Assembly (NCBI GenBank): GCA_026706485.1
Contig: JAPOYR010000011.1
Coordinates: forward strand, 186,001 to 250,000
DNA: 64,000 nt
Reading direction: 5' to 3'
Source: Chloroflexota bacterium
GTDB taxonomy: Bacteria > Chloroflexota > UBA11872
Shown in pieces: positions 30,155-37,606 of this stretch; position 1 is the first letter of the stretch; the number at the start of each line of letters is the position of its first letter. A program made the translations under genes and the position numbers. The notes beneath the pieces were generated by a model, which did no database searches, was not told the origin of the DNA, and was given only the letters and a program-made list of their open reading frames with translations.

Positions 30155-31024
30155 ATGCCACTACGCGATGTGTCCGAGGTCGAGACGGTCGCCGGCGACT
30201 TCAACGACGGCCTGGACCACCCCGAAGGCGTCACCTGGGGCCCGGATGGGCAGCTCTACGCCGGCGGCGAGGCTGGCCAAATCTATCGCGTCGATCCCGA
30301 CAGCGGGGCCATCACCCAGATCGCCCAGCACGAGGGATTCCTGGGCGGCGTCGCCTGCGACGCCGAGGCGAATGTCTACGTCTGCGCCGCGTATGGCGGC
30401 TCGGTGGTGCGCGCCAACGCTGACGGCAGCGTCACTGAGATCACCCGCGGCACCCCCGACCAGCCCATGGAAACGCCCAACTATCCCTGCTTCCATCCCT
30501 CCGGCGACCTCTACGTCTCCGACTCCGGCGAATGGGACCACGACACCGGCCGGATCTACCGCGTGCGGCCCGACGGGTCCACGGACCTGGTGAGCGAGGC
30601 GCCGCGCTACTTCGCCAACGGCATGTGCGTCGACGCCTCCGGCGAGTGGCTCTACGTCGTGGAGTCGCAAATGCCCGGCGTCAGCCGCCTGCGCGTGCTG
30701 TCAGACGGCATGCTCGGCGAGCGCCAGGTCGTGGCCACCCTCCCCGGCGACGTGCCCGACGGCGTGCAATTCGACGTCGAGGGCACGCTCTACATCACCC
30801 TCTACACCCCCAGCCGCATCTACCGGCTCGAACCCGCCGGACGCATCCAGGTCCTCGTGGACGACCCCAACCACACGCAGCTTTCGTCCCCCACCAACAT
30901 CGTCTTCGGCGGCCCCAACCTCACCGACCTCTTCACTGCAAACCTCGGCCGCTGGCACCTCAACCGCCTGCGCATGCCCGTGCCAGGAATTCCGCTGGCG
31001 TATCCGCCGCCGATCGCGATGTAG
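30155..31024 (+). CDS. SMP-30/gluconolactonase-like beta-propeller protein
   Basis: 289 residues of repeated beta-propeller blades. The opening HPEGVTWGPDGQLYAGGEAGQIYRVD carries the metal Glu, and later blades include VSDSGEWDHDTGRIYRV, FANGMCVDASGEWLYVVES and the metal-site Asp in DGVQFDVEGTLYITLY. Family members hydrolyse sugar lactones or strictosidine-like substrates with a bound divalent metal. No signal peptide is evident, so it should be cytoplasmic. It could supply the lactonase step to the sugar-acid cluster at 39-45 kb, but it is 8 kb away, so that is a guess. Confidence 0.85.
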   Translation: MPLRDVSEVETVAGDFNDGLDHPEGVTWGPDGQLYAGGEAGQIYRVDPDSGAITQIAQHEGFLGGVACDAEANVYVCAAYGGSVVRANADGSVTEITRGTPDQPMETPNYPCFHPSGDLYVSDSGEWDHDTGRIYRVRPDGSTDLVSEAPRYFANGMCVDASGEWLYVVESQMPGVSRLRVLSDGMLGERQVVATLPGDVPDGVQFDVEGTLYITLYTPSRIYRLEPAGRIQVLVDDPNHTQLSSPTNIVFGGPNLTDLFTANLGRWHLNRLRMPVPGIPLAYPPPIAM

Positions 31025-31043
31025 AGAGTCCCTGCCCGAACCC

Positions 31044-31063
31044 TTTCCCCCTGACAGGGGGAA
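31044..31063. repeat. Palindromic intergenic repeat (CCCCCT/AGGGGG type)
   Basis: TTCCCCCTG and CAGGGGGAA form a 9 bp stem with a two-base loop, followed by GGCTGGGGTGGGG. A close relative with the same tail (GGTTGGGATGGGGG) is at 38664-38686. It lies just after the SMP-30 gene and may double as a transcription terminator. Confidence 0.75.
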
Positions 31064-31173
31064 GGCTGGGGTGGGGATCCTGCATAGATGTCTTCGGTGT
31101 GGCGGCTCGGCGTCCTACCGCCGCTCCACGCGACGCCCCGCCGTGTCGTATCCTTTAGATGTCCTGATTGATC

Positions 31174-31263
<90 letters not shown>

Positions 31264-31281
31264 CGTTCACCGCGTTGGCTG

Positions 31282-31316
31282 CCGCAGGTTCCACCGAATC
31301 TGCGGTCTTTTTGTTA
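31282..31316 (+). terminator. Riboswitch-controlled intrinsic terminator
   Basis: CCGCAGGTT (31282-31290) pairs with AATCTGCGG (31297-31305) around a six-base loop (one G-T pair), followed by TCTTTTTGTT. Its 5' arm can instead pair with GTGGAACCTG of the riboswitch core (31230-31239) through CAGGTTCCAC (31285-31294), ten perfect pairs. Ligand-free RNA would therefore read through, and TPP-bound RNA would terminate. Confidence 0.9.
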
Positions 31317-31330
31317 ATGGCGGTGAACGA

Positions 31331-31636
31331 ATGCCCCGGGCGACGCTGGCTCTCCAGGTATTGCCGCTGAACGCGCCCGACGCGATGGCGGCCGTTGACG
31401 CCGCGATTGCGGTGATCCAGGACAGCGGCGTCTCGCATGAGGTCGGCCCGATGGAGACCACCATCGAGGGCGACTCGCTGCGCGAGCTGCTCGACGTCGC
31501 AGCGCGGGCGCACGACGCCGCGGTAACGCTGGCCGGCGGCCCCGTCCAGACCAACATCCGCATGATCGAAAGCCCGGCGGGCATCGCCTCGATGCACGAG
31601 AAGACGGCGCCGTTTCGCGAGGAGACGTCAGGGTGA
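31331..31636 (+). CDS. Thiamine-binding protein (YkoF/MTH1187 family)
   Basis: 101 residues of the small YkoF-like (DUF77) family: an N-terminal ALQVLPLN strand, VIQDSGVSHEVGPMETTIEG in the middle and a C-terminal amphipathic helix. Family members bind thiamine or its hydroxymethylpyrimidine part and occur beside thiamine ABC transporters. It is the first gene behind the TPP riboswitch, which fits. The next gene of the operon starts 325 bp downstream beyond an array of repeats. Confidence 0.9.
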   Translation: MPRATLALQVLPLNAPDAMAAVDAAIAVIQDSGVSHEVGPMETTIEGDSLRELLDVAARAHDAAVTLAGGPVQTNIRMIESPAGIASMHEKTAPFREETSG

Positions 31637-31673
31637 ACAAGCCCGGCACACAGCAACTGCGCCACACCGGCAA

Positions 31674-31693
31674 GGGCGGTTCGCGAACCGCCC
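31674..31693. repeat. Perfect 20 bp palindrome, GGGCGG...CCGCCC type
   Basis: GGGCGGTTCG followed by its exact reverse complement CGAACCGCCC, then CCTAC. A variant with a three-base loop, preceded by GTAG, is at 34753-34774, so this is a dispersed family. Confidence 0.8.
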
Positions 31694-31723
31694 CTACAGC
31701 CTCGTCATTTCGCCCCACCTCCC

Positions 31724-31751
31724 TGTCATTCCGAGCGCAGCGAGGAATCTC
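31724..31751. repeat. TGTCATTCCGAGCGCAGCGAGGAATCTC-type element
   Basis: ATTCC (31728-31732) and GGAAT (31744-31748) flank the GAGCGCAGCGA core as an imperfect hairpin. Elements of this form are dispersed in several bacterial lineages; only this copy is clear here. Confidence 0.6.
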
Positions 31752-31804
31752 AAGCGCGGGGAACGAGCAACAGCGTCCAAATGTTCCTCACACCGGGACT
31801 CCCT

Positions 31805-31879
31805 TGAACGCATGGTCGACATCCCACACCTATGCCTCGAATGACCCTCACCCTAACCCTCTCCCTTCCAGGGAGAGGG
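31805..31879. repeat. Extended palindromic repeat, copy 1 (inverted relative to 54338-54413)
   Basis: The hairpin CCCTCTCCCT/AGGGAGAGGG at 31857-31879 plus the TCACCCTAA extension (31848-31856) matches 54338-54369 in reverse complement at 31 of 32 positions. Farther out, GGTCGACATCCCAC (31814-31827) is the exact reverse complement of 54384-54397. Confidence 0.85.
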
Positions 31880-31961
31880 GACCGGACCCGCTCCCCAGTC
31901 CCTTCTGCCGGGATGCTGCAAAGGACTCCAGGGGCGGAAATCCCGCCAGAAGGCACCCGGC

Positions 31962-32756
31962 GTGAAACCACGCCTGCCGCGCAAAGTGACCCGCCAGGTA
32001 CGCGACTTTGCACCGGCGCTGATCCTGATCGCCGGCCTGCTGGCGCTGTGGGAAGTCGTGTCCCGGGCGGTGGAGATGCCGGATTGGCTGCTCCCCGCGC
32101 CCTCGGACATCGCCGCGTCGTTCGGCGAGGCCGCGCCCCTGCTCGGCCCGCACGTGGCCGCCACCGTCACCGCCGCCGCCGCCGGATACGCTCTGGCCCT
32201 GGCGTCGGCCATCGTGCTGGCCGCGGCCATCGACCGCTGGGGCCTTGCCCGCCGCGCGATCTACCCGCTGCTCGTGACCTCGCAGACCATCCCCACGTTC
32301 GCGCTGGCCCCGCTGCTGGCCATCTGGTTCGGATTCGGCCTGCTGCCCAAGGTGCTGGTCGTGGCGCTGGTGTGCTTCTTCCCCATCGTCGTGGCGACGG
32401 TCGGCGGCCTGCGCGCGGCCGACAAGGAGATGCTGGATCTGGTGCGCGGCATGGGCGCCAGCGACCGGCAACTCTTCTTAAAAGTGCGCCTGCCGGCCGC
32501 GGTGCCGTCCGTTATCTCGGGCATGAAGATCGCCGCCACCTACAGCGTGATCGGCGCCGTCATCGCCGAGTGGACCGGGGCCAGCCAGGGATTGGGGCTC
32601 TATCTGCTGCGGGCGTCGAACTCGTTTCAGACCGACCAGGTTTTTGCCGTGATTGCCGTCATCGCGCTGCTCAGCATCGCGCTGTTCGGCTGCGTTGAGC
32701 TTGTGGGCCGCACCGTCGCACCGTGGACGGCGGCCAAGGAGGAGACCTCACGATGA
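31962..32756 (+). CDS. thiX: ABC importer permease, thiamine-precursor type (ThiX-like)
   Basis: 264 residues with about six membrane helices. It is of the SsuC/TauC/ThiX permease family with the EAA-loop LRAADKEMLDLVRGMGASDRQLF and its downstream gly motif. The TPP riboswitch upstream and the THI5-like binding protein downstream point to a pyrimidine precursor of thiamine as cargo. GTG 31962 is the start. The stop overlaps the next gene's ATG (ATGA). Confidence 0.85.
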   Translation: MKPRLPRKVTRQVRDFAPALILIAGLLALWEVVSRAVEMPDWLLPAPSDIAASFGEAAPLLGPHVAATVTAAAAGYALALASAIVLAAAIDRWGLARRAIYPLLVTSQTIPTFALAPLLAIWFGFGLLPKVLVVALVCFFPIVVATVGGLRAADKEMLDLVRGMGASDRQLFLKVRLPAAVPSVISGMKIAATYSVIGAVIAEWTGASQGLGLYLLRASNSFQTDQVFAVIAVIALLSIALFGCVELVGRTVAPWTAAKEETSR

Positions 32757-33745
32757 TGATTTCGCGACGCCGGACATTGGGGCTGATGCTCGGAGCCGCC
32801 GCCGTGCCGCTGGTGGGCGCCTGCGGCGAGGAGGCCAAGGAGCCGGCATCGGTCACGTTGATGCTGGACTGGGTCCCCAACACCAATCACACGGGGATCT
32901 ATGTCGCCCGCGACTTTGGCTTCTATGACGACGAGAACCTGCAAGTCTCGATCGTCGAGCCGGGCGTATCGGGCGTGGCGCAGGCCGTGGCGGGCGGGGC
33001 CGCCGAGTTCGGCATCAGCTTTCAGGAAGAGGTGACGCTAGCGCGCTCGGAGGACGTGCCGCTGGTGTCGGTGGCGGCCATCATCCAGCACAACACGTCG
33101 GGCTTCGCCTCGCCGGCGGACCGCAAGATCCGCCGCCCGCGTGACTTCGCCGGCAAGAAATACGGGGCGTTTGGCTGGGGTCCCGAGCGCCAGGTGCTGA
33201 CGGCGCTGATGCAGTGCGACGGCGGCGACGTCAACCAGATCGAATTCGTGGACATCGGGGCCGTGGACTACTTCGTCGCCTGGGAGCGCGGCGACGTGGA
33301 CTTCGTGTGGATCTTCGAGGCCTGGGACGGCATTCGGGCCCAGCTGCAGGGCTTCGAGCTCGACTACATCCGCCTGACCGACCTCGACTGCATCCCGGAC
33401 TACTACACGCCGGTGCTGGCGACCAGCGAGGCGATGATCGCCGAGAACCCGGACGTGGTACAGCGCTTCGTGCGCGCCACGGCCCGCGGCTACGAGCTGG
33501 CCATCGACGAGCCGTCGCGCGGCGCGGACACGCTGATCAAGGCCGTGGACGGCATCGACGCCGACCTCGTGCGCGCCAGCCAGGACTGGCTCAGCCCGCG
33601 CTACGCGGAGGACGTCGACACGTGGGGCTGGCAGACGCGCGAGACCTGGCAGGGCTACGCCAGTTGGATGGTCAACAACGACCTGCTCGCGAACACGATC
33701 AATCCCTCTAACGCCTTCGACAACTCGTTCATCGAGAACGCCTGA
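32753..33745 (+). CDS. thiY: Substrate-binding lipoprotein of THI5/NMT1 family (ThiY-like)
   Basis: 330 residues. A signal peptide with a basic start (MMISRRR), a hydrophobic core and the lipobox VGAC at about residues 22-25 anchors it on the outside of the membrane. The mature part begins VTLMLDWVPNTNHTGIYVARDFGFY, the hallmark of THI5/ThiY proteins that bind formylamino- or hydroxymethyl-pyrimidine. Later motifs include FGISFQEEV and YGAFGWGPERQ. The start ATG overlaps the permease stop by four bases; the ATPase gene follows after 16 bp. Confidence 0.92.
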   Translation: MMISRRRTLGLMLGAAAVPLVGACGEEAKEPASVTLMLDWVPNTNHTGIYVARDFGFYDDENLQVSIVEPGVSGVAQAVAGGAAEFGISFQEEVTLARSEDVPLVSVAAIIQHNTSGFASPADRKIRRPRDFAGKKYGAFGWGPERQVLTALMQCDGGDVNQIEFVDIGAVDYFVAWERGDVDFVWIFEAWDGIRAQLQGFELDYIRLTDLDCIPDYYTPVLATSEAMIAENPDVVQRFVRATARGYELAIDEPSRGADTLIKAVDGIDADLVRASQDWLSPRYAEDVDTWGWQTRETWQGYASWMVNNDLLANTINPSNAFDNSFIENA

Positions 33746-33761
33746 GGCCATAGAGGCCGTC

Positions 33762-34550
33762 ATGCGTCCGCCGCCCGATAGCGCCGCGGCGAGCCCGGCT
33801 GTGGCGCTGCGCGGCGTTCAGGCGACGTATCTCGAGCGCGGGCTGCGCGTTGAGGCGTTGCATGACGTCAACTTGACTGTCGCGCGTGGTGAGTTCGTCT
33901 CGGTGATCGGACCGAGCGGCTGTGGCAAGAGCACCATGCTCAACCTCATCGCGGGCATCGACCGCCCGAGCGGCGGCGAGATTGCGGTCGACGGCCGCTC
34001 CGCGATCGGCCGCACGGGCCTGGTGGCCCACATGCCCCAGCGCGACCTGCTGCTCCCCTGGCGCACCACGTTGCAGAACGCCGTGCTCGGACCCGAGCTG
34101 CGCGGCGAACCAGACCGCGAGGCGCGCGCGCTGGCGCAATTGGATCGATTCGGCCTGGAGGGCTTCGCCAACGCCTATCCGCACATGCTGTCGGGGGGCA
34201 TGCGCCAGCGCGCGGCCATCCTGCGCACGATCCTGCTGGACCGCGACACCCTGCTACTCGACGAGCCGTTCGGCGCGCTGGACGCCCTGACGCGCGGCGA
34301 GATGCAGGAGTGGCTGCTGGGCATCTGGTCCGAGCTGGCCAAGACGGTGCTGTTCGTCACCCACGACATCGAGGAGGCGATCTTTCTGTCCGACCGCGTG
34401 TACGTGATGACCCGCCGCCCCGGCACGATGAAGCTGGAGCTGGCGATCGACCTGCCGCGCCCACGAGAACGCGAGATGACCACGTCGCCGGCGTTCGTGG
34501 ACGCCAAGCGCACGCTGCTGCACGCGCTTCTGGCCGAGACGCAGCGGTAA
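33762..34550 (+). CDS. thiZ: ABC importer ATP-binding protein (ThiZ-like)
   Basis: 262 residues. Walker [11 protein letters not shown]-loop in [13 protein letters not shown], signature [13 protein letters not shown], Walker [12 protein letters not shown] and the switch His in VTHDIEEA. This is the SsuB/TauB/ThiZ branch with the typical LPWRT after the Q-loop. It powers the ThiX-ThiY importer and completes the riboswitch-controlled operon. Downstream there are only repeats. Confidence 0.9.
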   Translation: MRPPPDSAAASPAVALRGVQATYLERGLRVEALHDVNLTVARGEFVSVIGPSGCGKSTMLNLIAGIDRPSGGEIAVDGRSAIGRTGLVAHMPQRDLLLPWRTTLQNAVLGPELRGEPDREARALAQLDRFGLEGFANAYPHMLSGGMRQRAAILRTILLDRDTLLLDEPFGALDALTRGEMQEWLLGIWSELAKTVLFVTHDIEEAIFLSDRVYVMTRRPGTMKLELAIDLPRPREREMTTSPAFVDAKRTLLHALLAETQR

Positions 34551-34579
34551 TCCGGGCCGGGTCGCGTGCTCGTCGAGCC

Positions 34580-34602
34580 CCTTCTCCCCTTGCGGGAGAA
34601 GG
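34580..34602. repeat. Palindromic repeat CCTTCTCCC/GGGAGAAGG
   Basis: A 9 bp stem with a short loop, followed by ACAGGATGAGGGG. The layout (hairpin plus A/GGGTGAGGG tail) is the same as in the elements at 31805 and 54338, so it looks like a diverged member of that family. Confidence 0.75.
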
Positions 34603-34752
34603 ACAGGATGAGGGGTTAGCCAACAGGCGCGGGATCGCGTAGTGGTGATTTGAGATGGCACGTGGTTGCGCCCGTGGCACCCTCACCCCCTTATCGAGGA
34701 CGGGGCAGGCTCTAACCCTCTCCCACCAAGAGACCCTTTCAGAGTCCGGTAG

Positions 34753-34774
34753 GGGCGGGTCTGCGACCCGCCCG
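34753..34774. repeat. Palindromic repeat GGGCGGGTC/GACCCGCCC
   Basis: Perfect stem with loop TGC, preceded by GTAG; a variant of the perfect palindrome at 31674-31693. Confidence 0.75.
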
Positions 34775-34810
34775 ACGCCAAGCATCCGGCACGCCCCCTC
34801 AGATCCCACC

Positions 34811-34842
34811 GGACTGGATTCCGGCCTCCGCCGGTATGACGG
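34811..34842. repeat. GGACTGGATTCCGGC...GACGG repeat, copy 1
   Basis: GGACTGGATTCCGGCCT then CCGCCGGTATGACGG; matches 46428-46460 with few changes. The ATTCCGGC/GCCGG part forms a hairpin. Confidence 0.8.
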
Positions 34843-34920
34843 AAGGGTTGCGCAAGAGTCTGTCGTTGCGGCGTCCACCGGCGCTTTCTATGCTCCGGTC
34901 GGCAACCGACCCACACCTCG

Positions 34921-35544
34921 ATGGAGCATCAGATGGCGCAAGTCTCGGCCGACCGACGGATCCCCGGATATCCCAACGACCCCGTGCGCGAGAAGCGCGA
35001 GCTCATGCTCAGGACCTATGAGTACGAGTTCCCGTTCAACTACCCCAACGTCGACGTCGATCGCGTGTGGATCGGCGGCGAGCGGCACGGCATGGAGCTG
35101 TTTCCGATCAAGACGACCGACGGCTCCACGGCGTCGACCCAGACGCCATCCGACTGGATCGTGATCCACGAGGACGAGCCGATGGTTCGAGTGGCCGTTA
35201 TGGGCAGCGCCTGTACGCCGCCGGGATCGATTCTGCTCGAGGCCGATCCGATTCCCGGATTCCGCCACGACGGCGAGGTCGAGCACGCCCTGCCGGTGCG
35301 GTATCGCATCGATAACCTCTGGGGCATGCACCTGCGCGCCGATCTGCTGGAGCAGGGCGGTCGCTCGGAAGCGCTGCCCATAGCCGGCATGAGCTGCGCC
35401 GTGATCGAGATTCCCCCGTCCAAGACGGTGCGCGTCGCCGGTCTGGGCGCGATTCCGGCGTGGGCGACCGACTCCTGGCCCGACGACACGCACTATTCGG
35501 TGCGCTACATCCGCACCACCGTCGCCGAGGGCTACGAAATCTAG
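34921..35544 (+). CDS. Hypothetical protein
   Basis: 207 residues, not recognised. It is soluble in appearance with no signal peptide, membrane segment or cysteine cluster. It is rich in Asp/Glu/Pro and beta-forming stretches, for example IGGERHGMELFPIKT, DWIVIHEDEPMVRVAVMGSA and CAVIEIPPSKTVRVAGLGA. Start at ATG 34921; ATG 34933 is possible. Coding bias matches its neighbours. It converges on the creatininase-family gene, with a strong hairpin between them. Confidence 0.65.
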   Translation: MEHQMAQVSADRRIPGYPNDPVREKRELMLRTYEYEFPFNYPNVDVDRVWIGGERHGMELFPIKTTDGSTASTQTPSDWIVIHEDEPMVRVAVMGSACTPPGSILLEADPIPGFRHDGEVEHALPVRYRIDNLWGMHLRADLLEQGGRSEALPIAGMSCAVIEIPPSKTVRVAGLGAIPAWATDSWPDDTHYSVRYIRTTVAEGYEI

Positions 35545-35553
35545 CGATATGGA

Positions 35554-35586
35554 GTCCCGCCGGGCGCTTGTACTGCCCGGCGGGAC
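35554..35586. terminator. Hairpin between convergent genes (probable two-way terminator)
   Basis: GTCCCGCCGGGC (35554-35565) pairs perfectly with GCCCGGCGGGAC (35575-35586) across a nine-base loop, placed exactly between two convergent stop codons. There is no T-run, so termination efficiency is uncertain. Confidence 0.65.
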
Positions 35587-35592
35587 CTCACG

Positions 35593-36438
35593 CTAGCCCG
35601 GCGGGCTGAATGTGGGCGGCGTGACGTGGTGGTCCACGCGCGGGCACATCTCGCGTGCGGCGAACTCCTCGGCGAACTCGACGATGTTGTTCACCGACTC
35701 CTCGAAGATCCGCCGGCCCTTCTCCGCGGTCGCGAGGGTGGGCGTGCCCTGCGTGCCGTCGGTGGTGTAGGTGCTGGTCCAGCTATCCATCCGCACCGGA
35801 CCGGTGGCCCACAGGTCGACCCAGTGGTACTTGGACTTGCGCTGGTTTGTCTCGGTGATCTGGTCCTTGGCGAGATCCATGTACACCATGTCGGGATCGA
35901 AGAAGAGCGCCAGTGACGTCTCGGCCTCGCCGGCGTGAGCGCAGCCGCCGGGAAACTCGGACTCGCGCCAGGTCGACATGAAGTCGGGATCGGCGGCCAT
36001 GAAATGCCACCAGCCGCCGATGCCCACCCAGGCGTCGCTCTCCAGCATGGCGCGCCTCGCGGCAAGCTCCAGCGGATTGATGTTGGAGCCATGTCCGTTG
36101 ACCATGATGATCTTCTTGAATCCCTGGTAGGCCAGGCTCTTCAGGATGTCCACCACGTAGCGAATGAACGTCTCATGATGGATGGTCACGGTGCCGGGAA
36201 AGTCCATCACGTGTGACGTGTAGCCGTAGCTGACGGACGGCATGACCATGATGCGGCCGTTGGATCGCCGGGCCGCCTCCTCGCAGATCTCGGTGGAGGT
36301 CCAGTTGTCGATCTTGACCGGCAGGTGGTGCCCGTGCTGCTCGACGGTGCCGACCGGCAGCAGCGGGATGACGCCGCGGCTGACGGCCTCGTTGACCTCC
36401 GGCCAGGTCATGTCCTGGAATCTGTGCGTGACGGCCAT
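35593..36438 (-). CDS. Creatininase family amidohydrolase
   Basis: 281 residues. Metal-site motifs of the family are all visible: VGTVEQHGHHLPVKID (Glu/His/Asp), MVNGHGSN and the late HAGEAETSL (Glu). Members hydrolyse creatinine, N-formylated or lactam substrates, or act in cofactor pathways such as MftE and FAPy deformylase; no partner for those is present. ATG 36438 follows a GAGGA site at good spacing; a TTG six bases upstream is the alternative. Confidence 0.9.
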   Translation of the reverse strand: MAVTHRFQDMTWPEVNEAVSRGVIPLLPVGTVEQHGHHLPVKIDNWTSTEICEEAARRSNGRIMVMPSVSYGYTSHVMDFPGTVTIHHETFIRYVVDILKSLAYQGFKKIIMVNGHGSNINPLELAARRAMLESDAWVGIGGWWHFMAADPDFMSTWRESEFPGGCAHAGEAETSLALFFDPDMVYMDLAKDQITETNQRKSKYHWVDLWATGPVRMDSWTSTYTTDGTQGTPTLATAEKGRRIFEESVNNIVEFAEEFAAREMCPRVDHHVTPPTFSPPG

Positions 36439-36483
36439 GTTCAATCCTCGGGAGCGGGAAGCGGTTCATAGTACGCGCCCAAA

Positions 36484-36570
36484 CCGTTCGCCCCTTCGGT
36501 GAACTCAGGGCAGGCTCTGAACTTGTCGAAGGGCGCCGGTCGTGGTTCGACAAGCTCACCACGAACGGGA
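36484..36570. repeat. CTTGTCGAA / TTCGACAAG inverted repeat block
   Basis: AACTTGTCGAAGGG (36520-36533) and GGTTCGACAAGCTCACC (36544-36560) are inverted relative to each other. They are framed by GTTCGCCCCTTCGGTGAAC and CCACGAACGGG, which also face each other. This composite of two facing copies of one dispersed element fills the promoter region of the deacetylase-like gene. Confidence 0.75.
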
Positions 36571-36650
36571 CCACGCTCACCGCGGACAGGGCAGGCGCCG
36601 AGCCGGCCAACCGGGTACCTTCCACAGGCGCTGGAGACGCGGAGACCGCA

Positions 36651-37577
36651 ATGCAGGTTCGCGTGGAGCTGCCCGAGGGCGTGCGCTGCGCGATGGCGCT
36701 GAGCTACGACCTCGAAATGTGCGCCGGCTATTCCCCGGTGCTGGTCAACCATGGCCGAATCATGCCGCCGCTGCGCGACTACACCCTGCGGCTGTGCACT
36801 ACGGCGGAAGACTTCGGCGTGCAGTTGCACTTCTTCTACGTGGTCAACGGCCTCGAAGACCCCGACATCGACTACCTGCGCGAAATCCTGCGGCGCGGCC
36901 ACGTGATCGACAACCACACCTACAGCCACATGCTGCTGAACTATGCCGACCCGGCGCAGCTCGGCTGGGAGCTGACCACGGCCAACCGCGAGCTGGATGT
37001 CAAGCTTGGCGTGCAATCGACCGTGCTGCGTGGCCCGGGCGGACTGCCGGCCGGCCTGGACCGCCTCCTGCCCAACCAGCGGACCATCCTCGACAGCGGC
37101 TTTCGCTGGGTGAGCAGCCACATGGAATCGACCATGGGCAAGTACGGCTGGGCGCACGATGTCGCGGCGCCGTCGCGCTTGCAGCCCTACGTCTATCCCA
37201 CCGGCCTGATCGAGATTCCCATCCAGGGCTGGATGGACCGCCTGTTCTTCGACTTCGAGCGCAACCGCGACAACGACGCGATGGAAGCGTGGCGCATTTC
37301 AGAAGGCCACCAGCCCGTGCCGGACGGCTGGGAGTGCCCCTGGACCGACGCCGCGGCCCTGGACGACTGGATTGCCTACAACCTGGCCGCGCTCGATCAC
37401 GCCTACGACCACGGCCTGCTCTGGGTGCCGACGTGGCATCCCTACACCCACTACCTGCACGACCCGGCCAACCGCGCCCTGCCGGCGCTACTGGCCCACG
37501 CGCGCTCCAAGCCAGAGCCGGTGGCCGTGTGCACGGTGCGCGACGCCGCCGCCATGTTGCGCGTCGAGGACGGCTGA
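36651..37577 (+). CDS. Polysaccharide deacetylase family protein
   Basis: 308 residues with the NodB-type fold. The motif-1 Asp is in ALSYDLEMCAG, the metal-binding His pair in HVIDNHTYSHM, and motif 3 is RGPGG. The C-terminal half contains WVPTWHPYTHYLHD in place of the usual LLxxH end. It has no signal peptide, so it is probably cytoplasmic and acts on a small N-acyl or cyclic amide substrate (as allantoinase-like relatives do) rather than on cell-wall glycan. Start at ATG 36651. Confidence 0.85.
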   Translation: MQVRVELPEGVRCAMALSYDLEMCAGYSPVLVNHGRIMPPLRDYTLRLCTTAEDFGVQLHFFYVVNGLEDPDIDYLREILRRGHVIDNHTYSHMLLNYADPAQLGWELTTANRELDVKLGVQSTVLRGPGGLPAGLDRLLPNQRTILDSGFRWVSSHMESTMGKYGWAHDVAAPSRLQPYVYPTGLIEIPIQGWMDRLFFDFERNRDNDAMEAWRISEGHQPVPDGWECPWTDAAALDDWIAYNLAALDHAYDHGLLWVPTWHPYTHYLHDPANRALPALLAHARSKPEPVAVCTVRDAAAMLRVEDG

Positions 37578-37606
37578 CCGGGCGACTCAGGACGCGCCGG
37601 CTGAGG

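Larger units (their letters stand above)
31637..31961. other. Repeat-filled spacer inside the thiamine operon
   Basis: No credible gene. It contains three unrelated short palindromic or conserved repeats in a row (31674-31693, 31724-31751, 31805-31879), each matched by copies or variants elsewhere in the window or by well-known intergenic repeat types. The spacer separates the thiamine-binding gene from its importer genes and could weaken or tune expression of the latter. Confidence 0.75.
34551..34920. other. 370 bp intergenic mosaic of palindromic repeats
   Basis: No gene seen. It holds at least three recognisable dispersed repeats (34580-34602, 34753-34774, 34811-34842) plus fragments such as GAGGACGGGGCAGGCTC and TAACCCTCTCCC, which look like partial copies of elements also seen near 36.5 and 46.4 kb. 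It marks the edge between the thiamine operon and the accessory catabolic zone. Confidence 0.75.
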
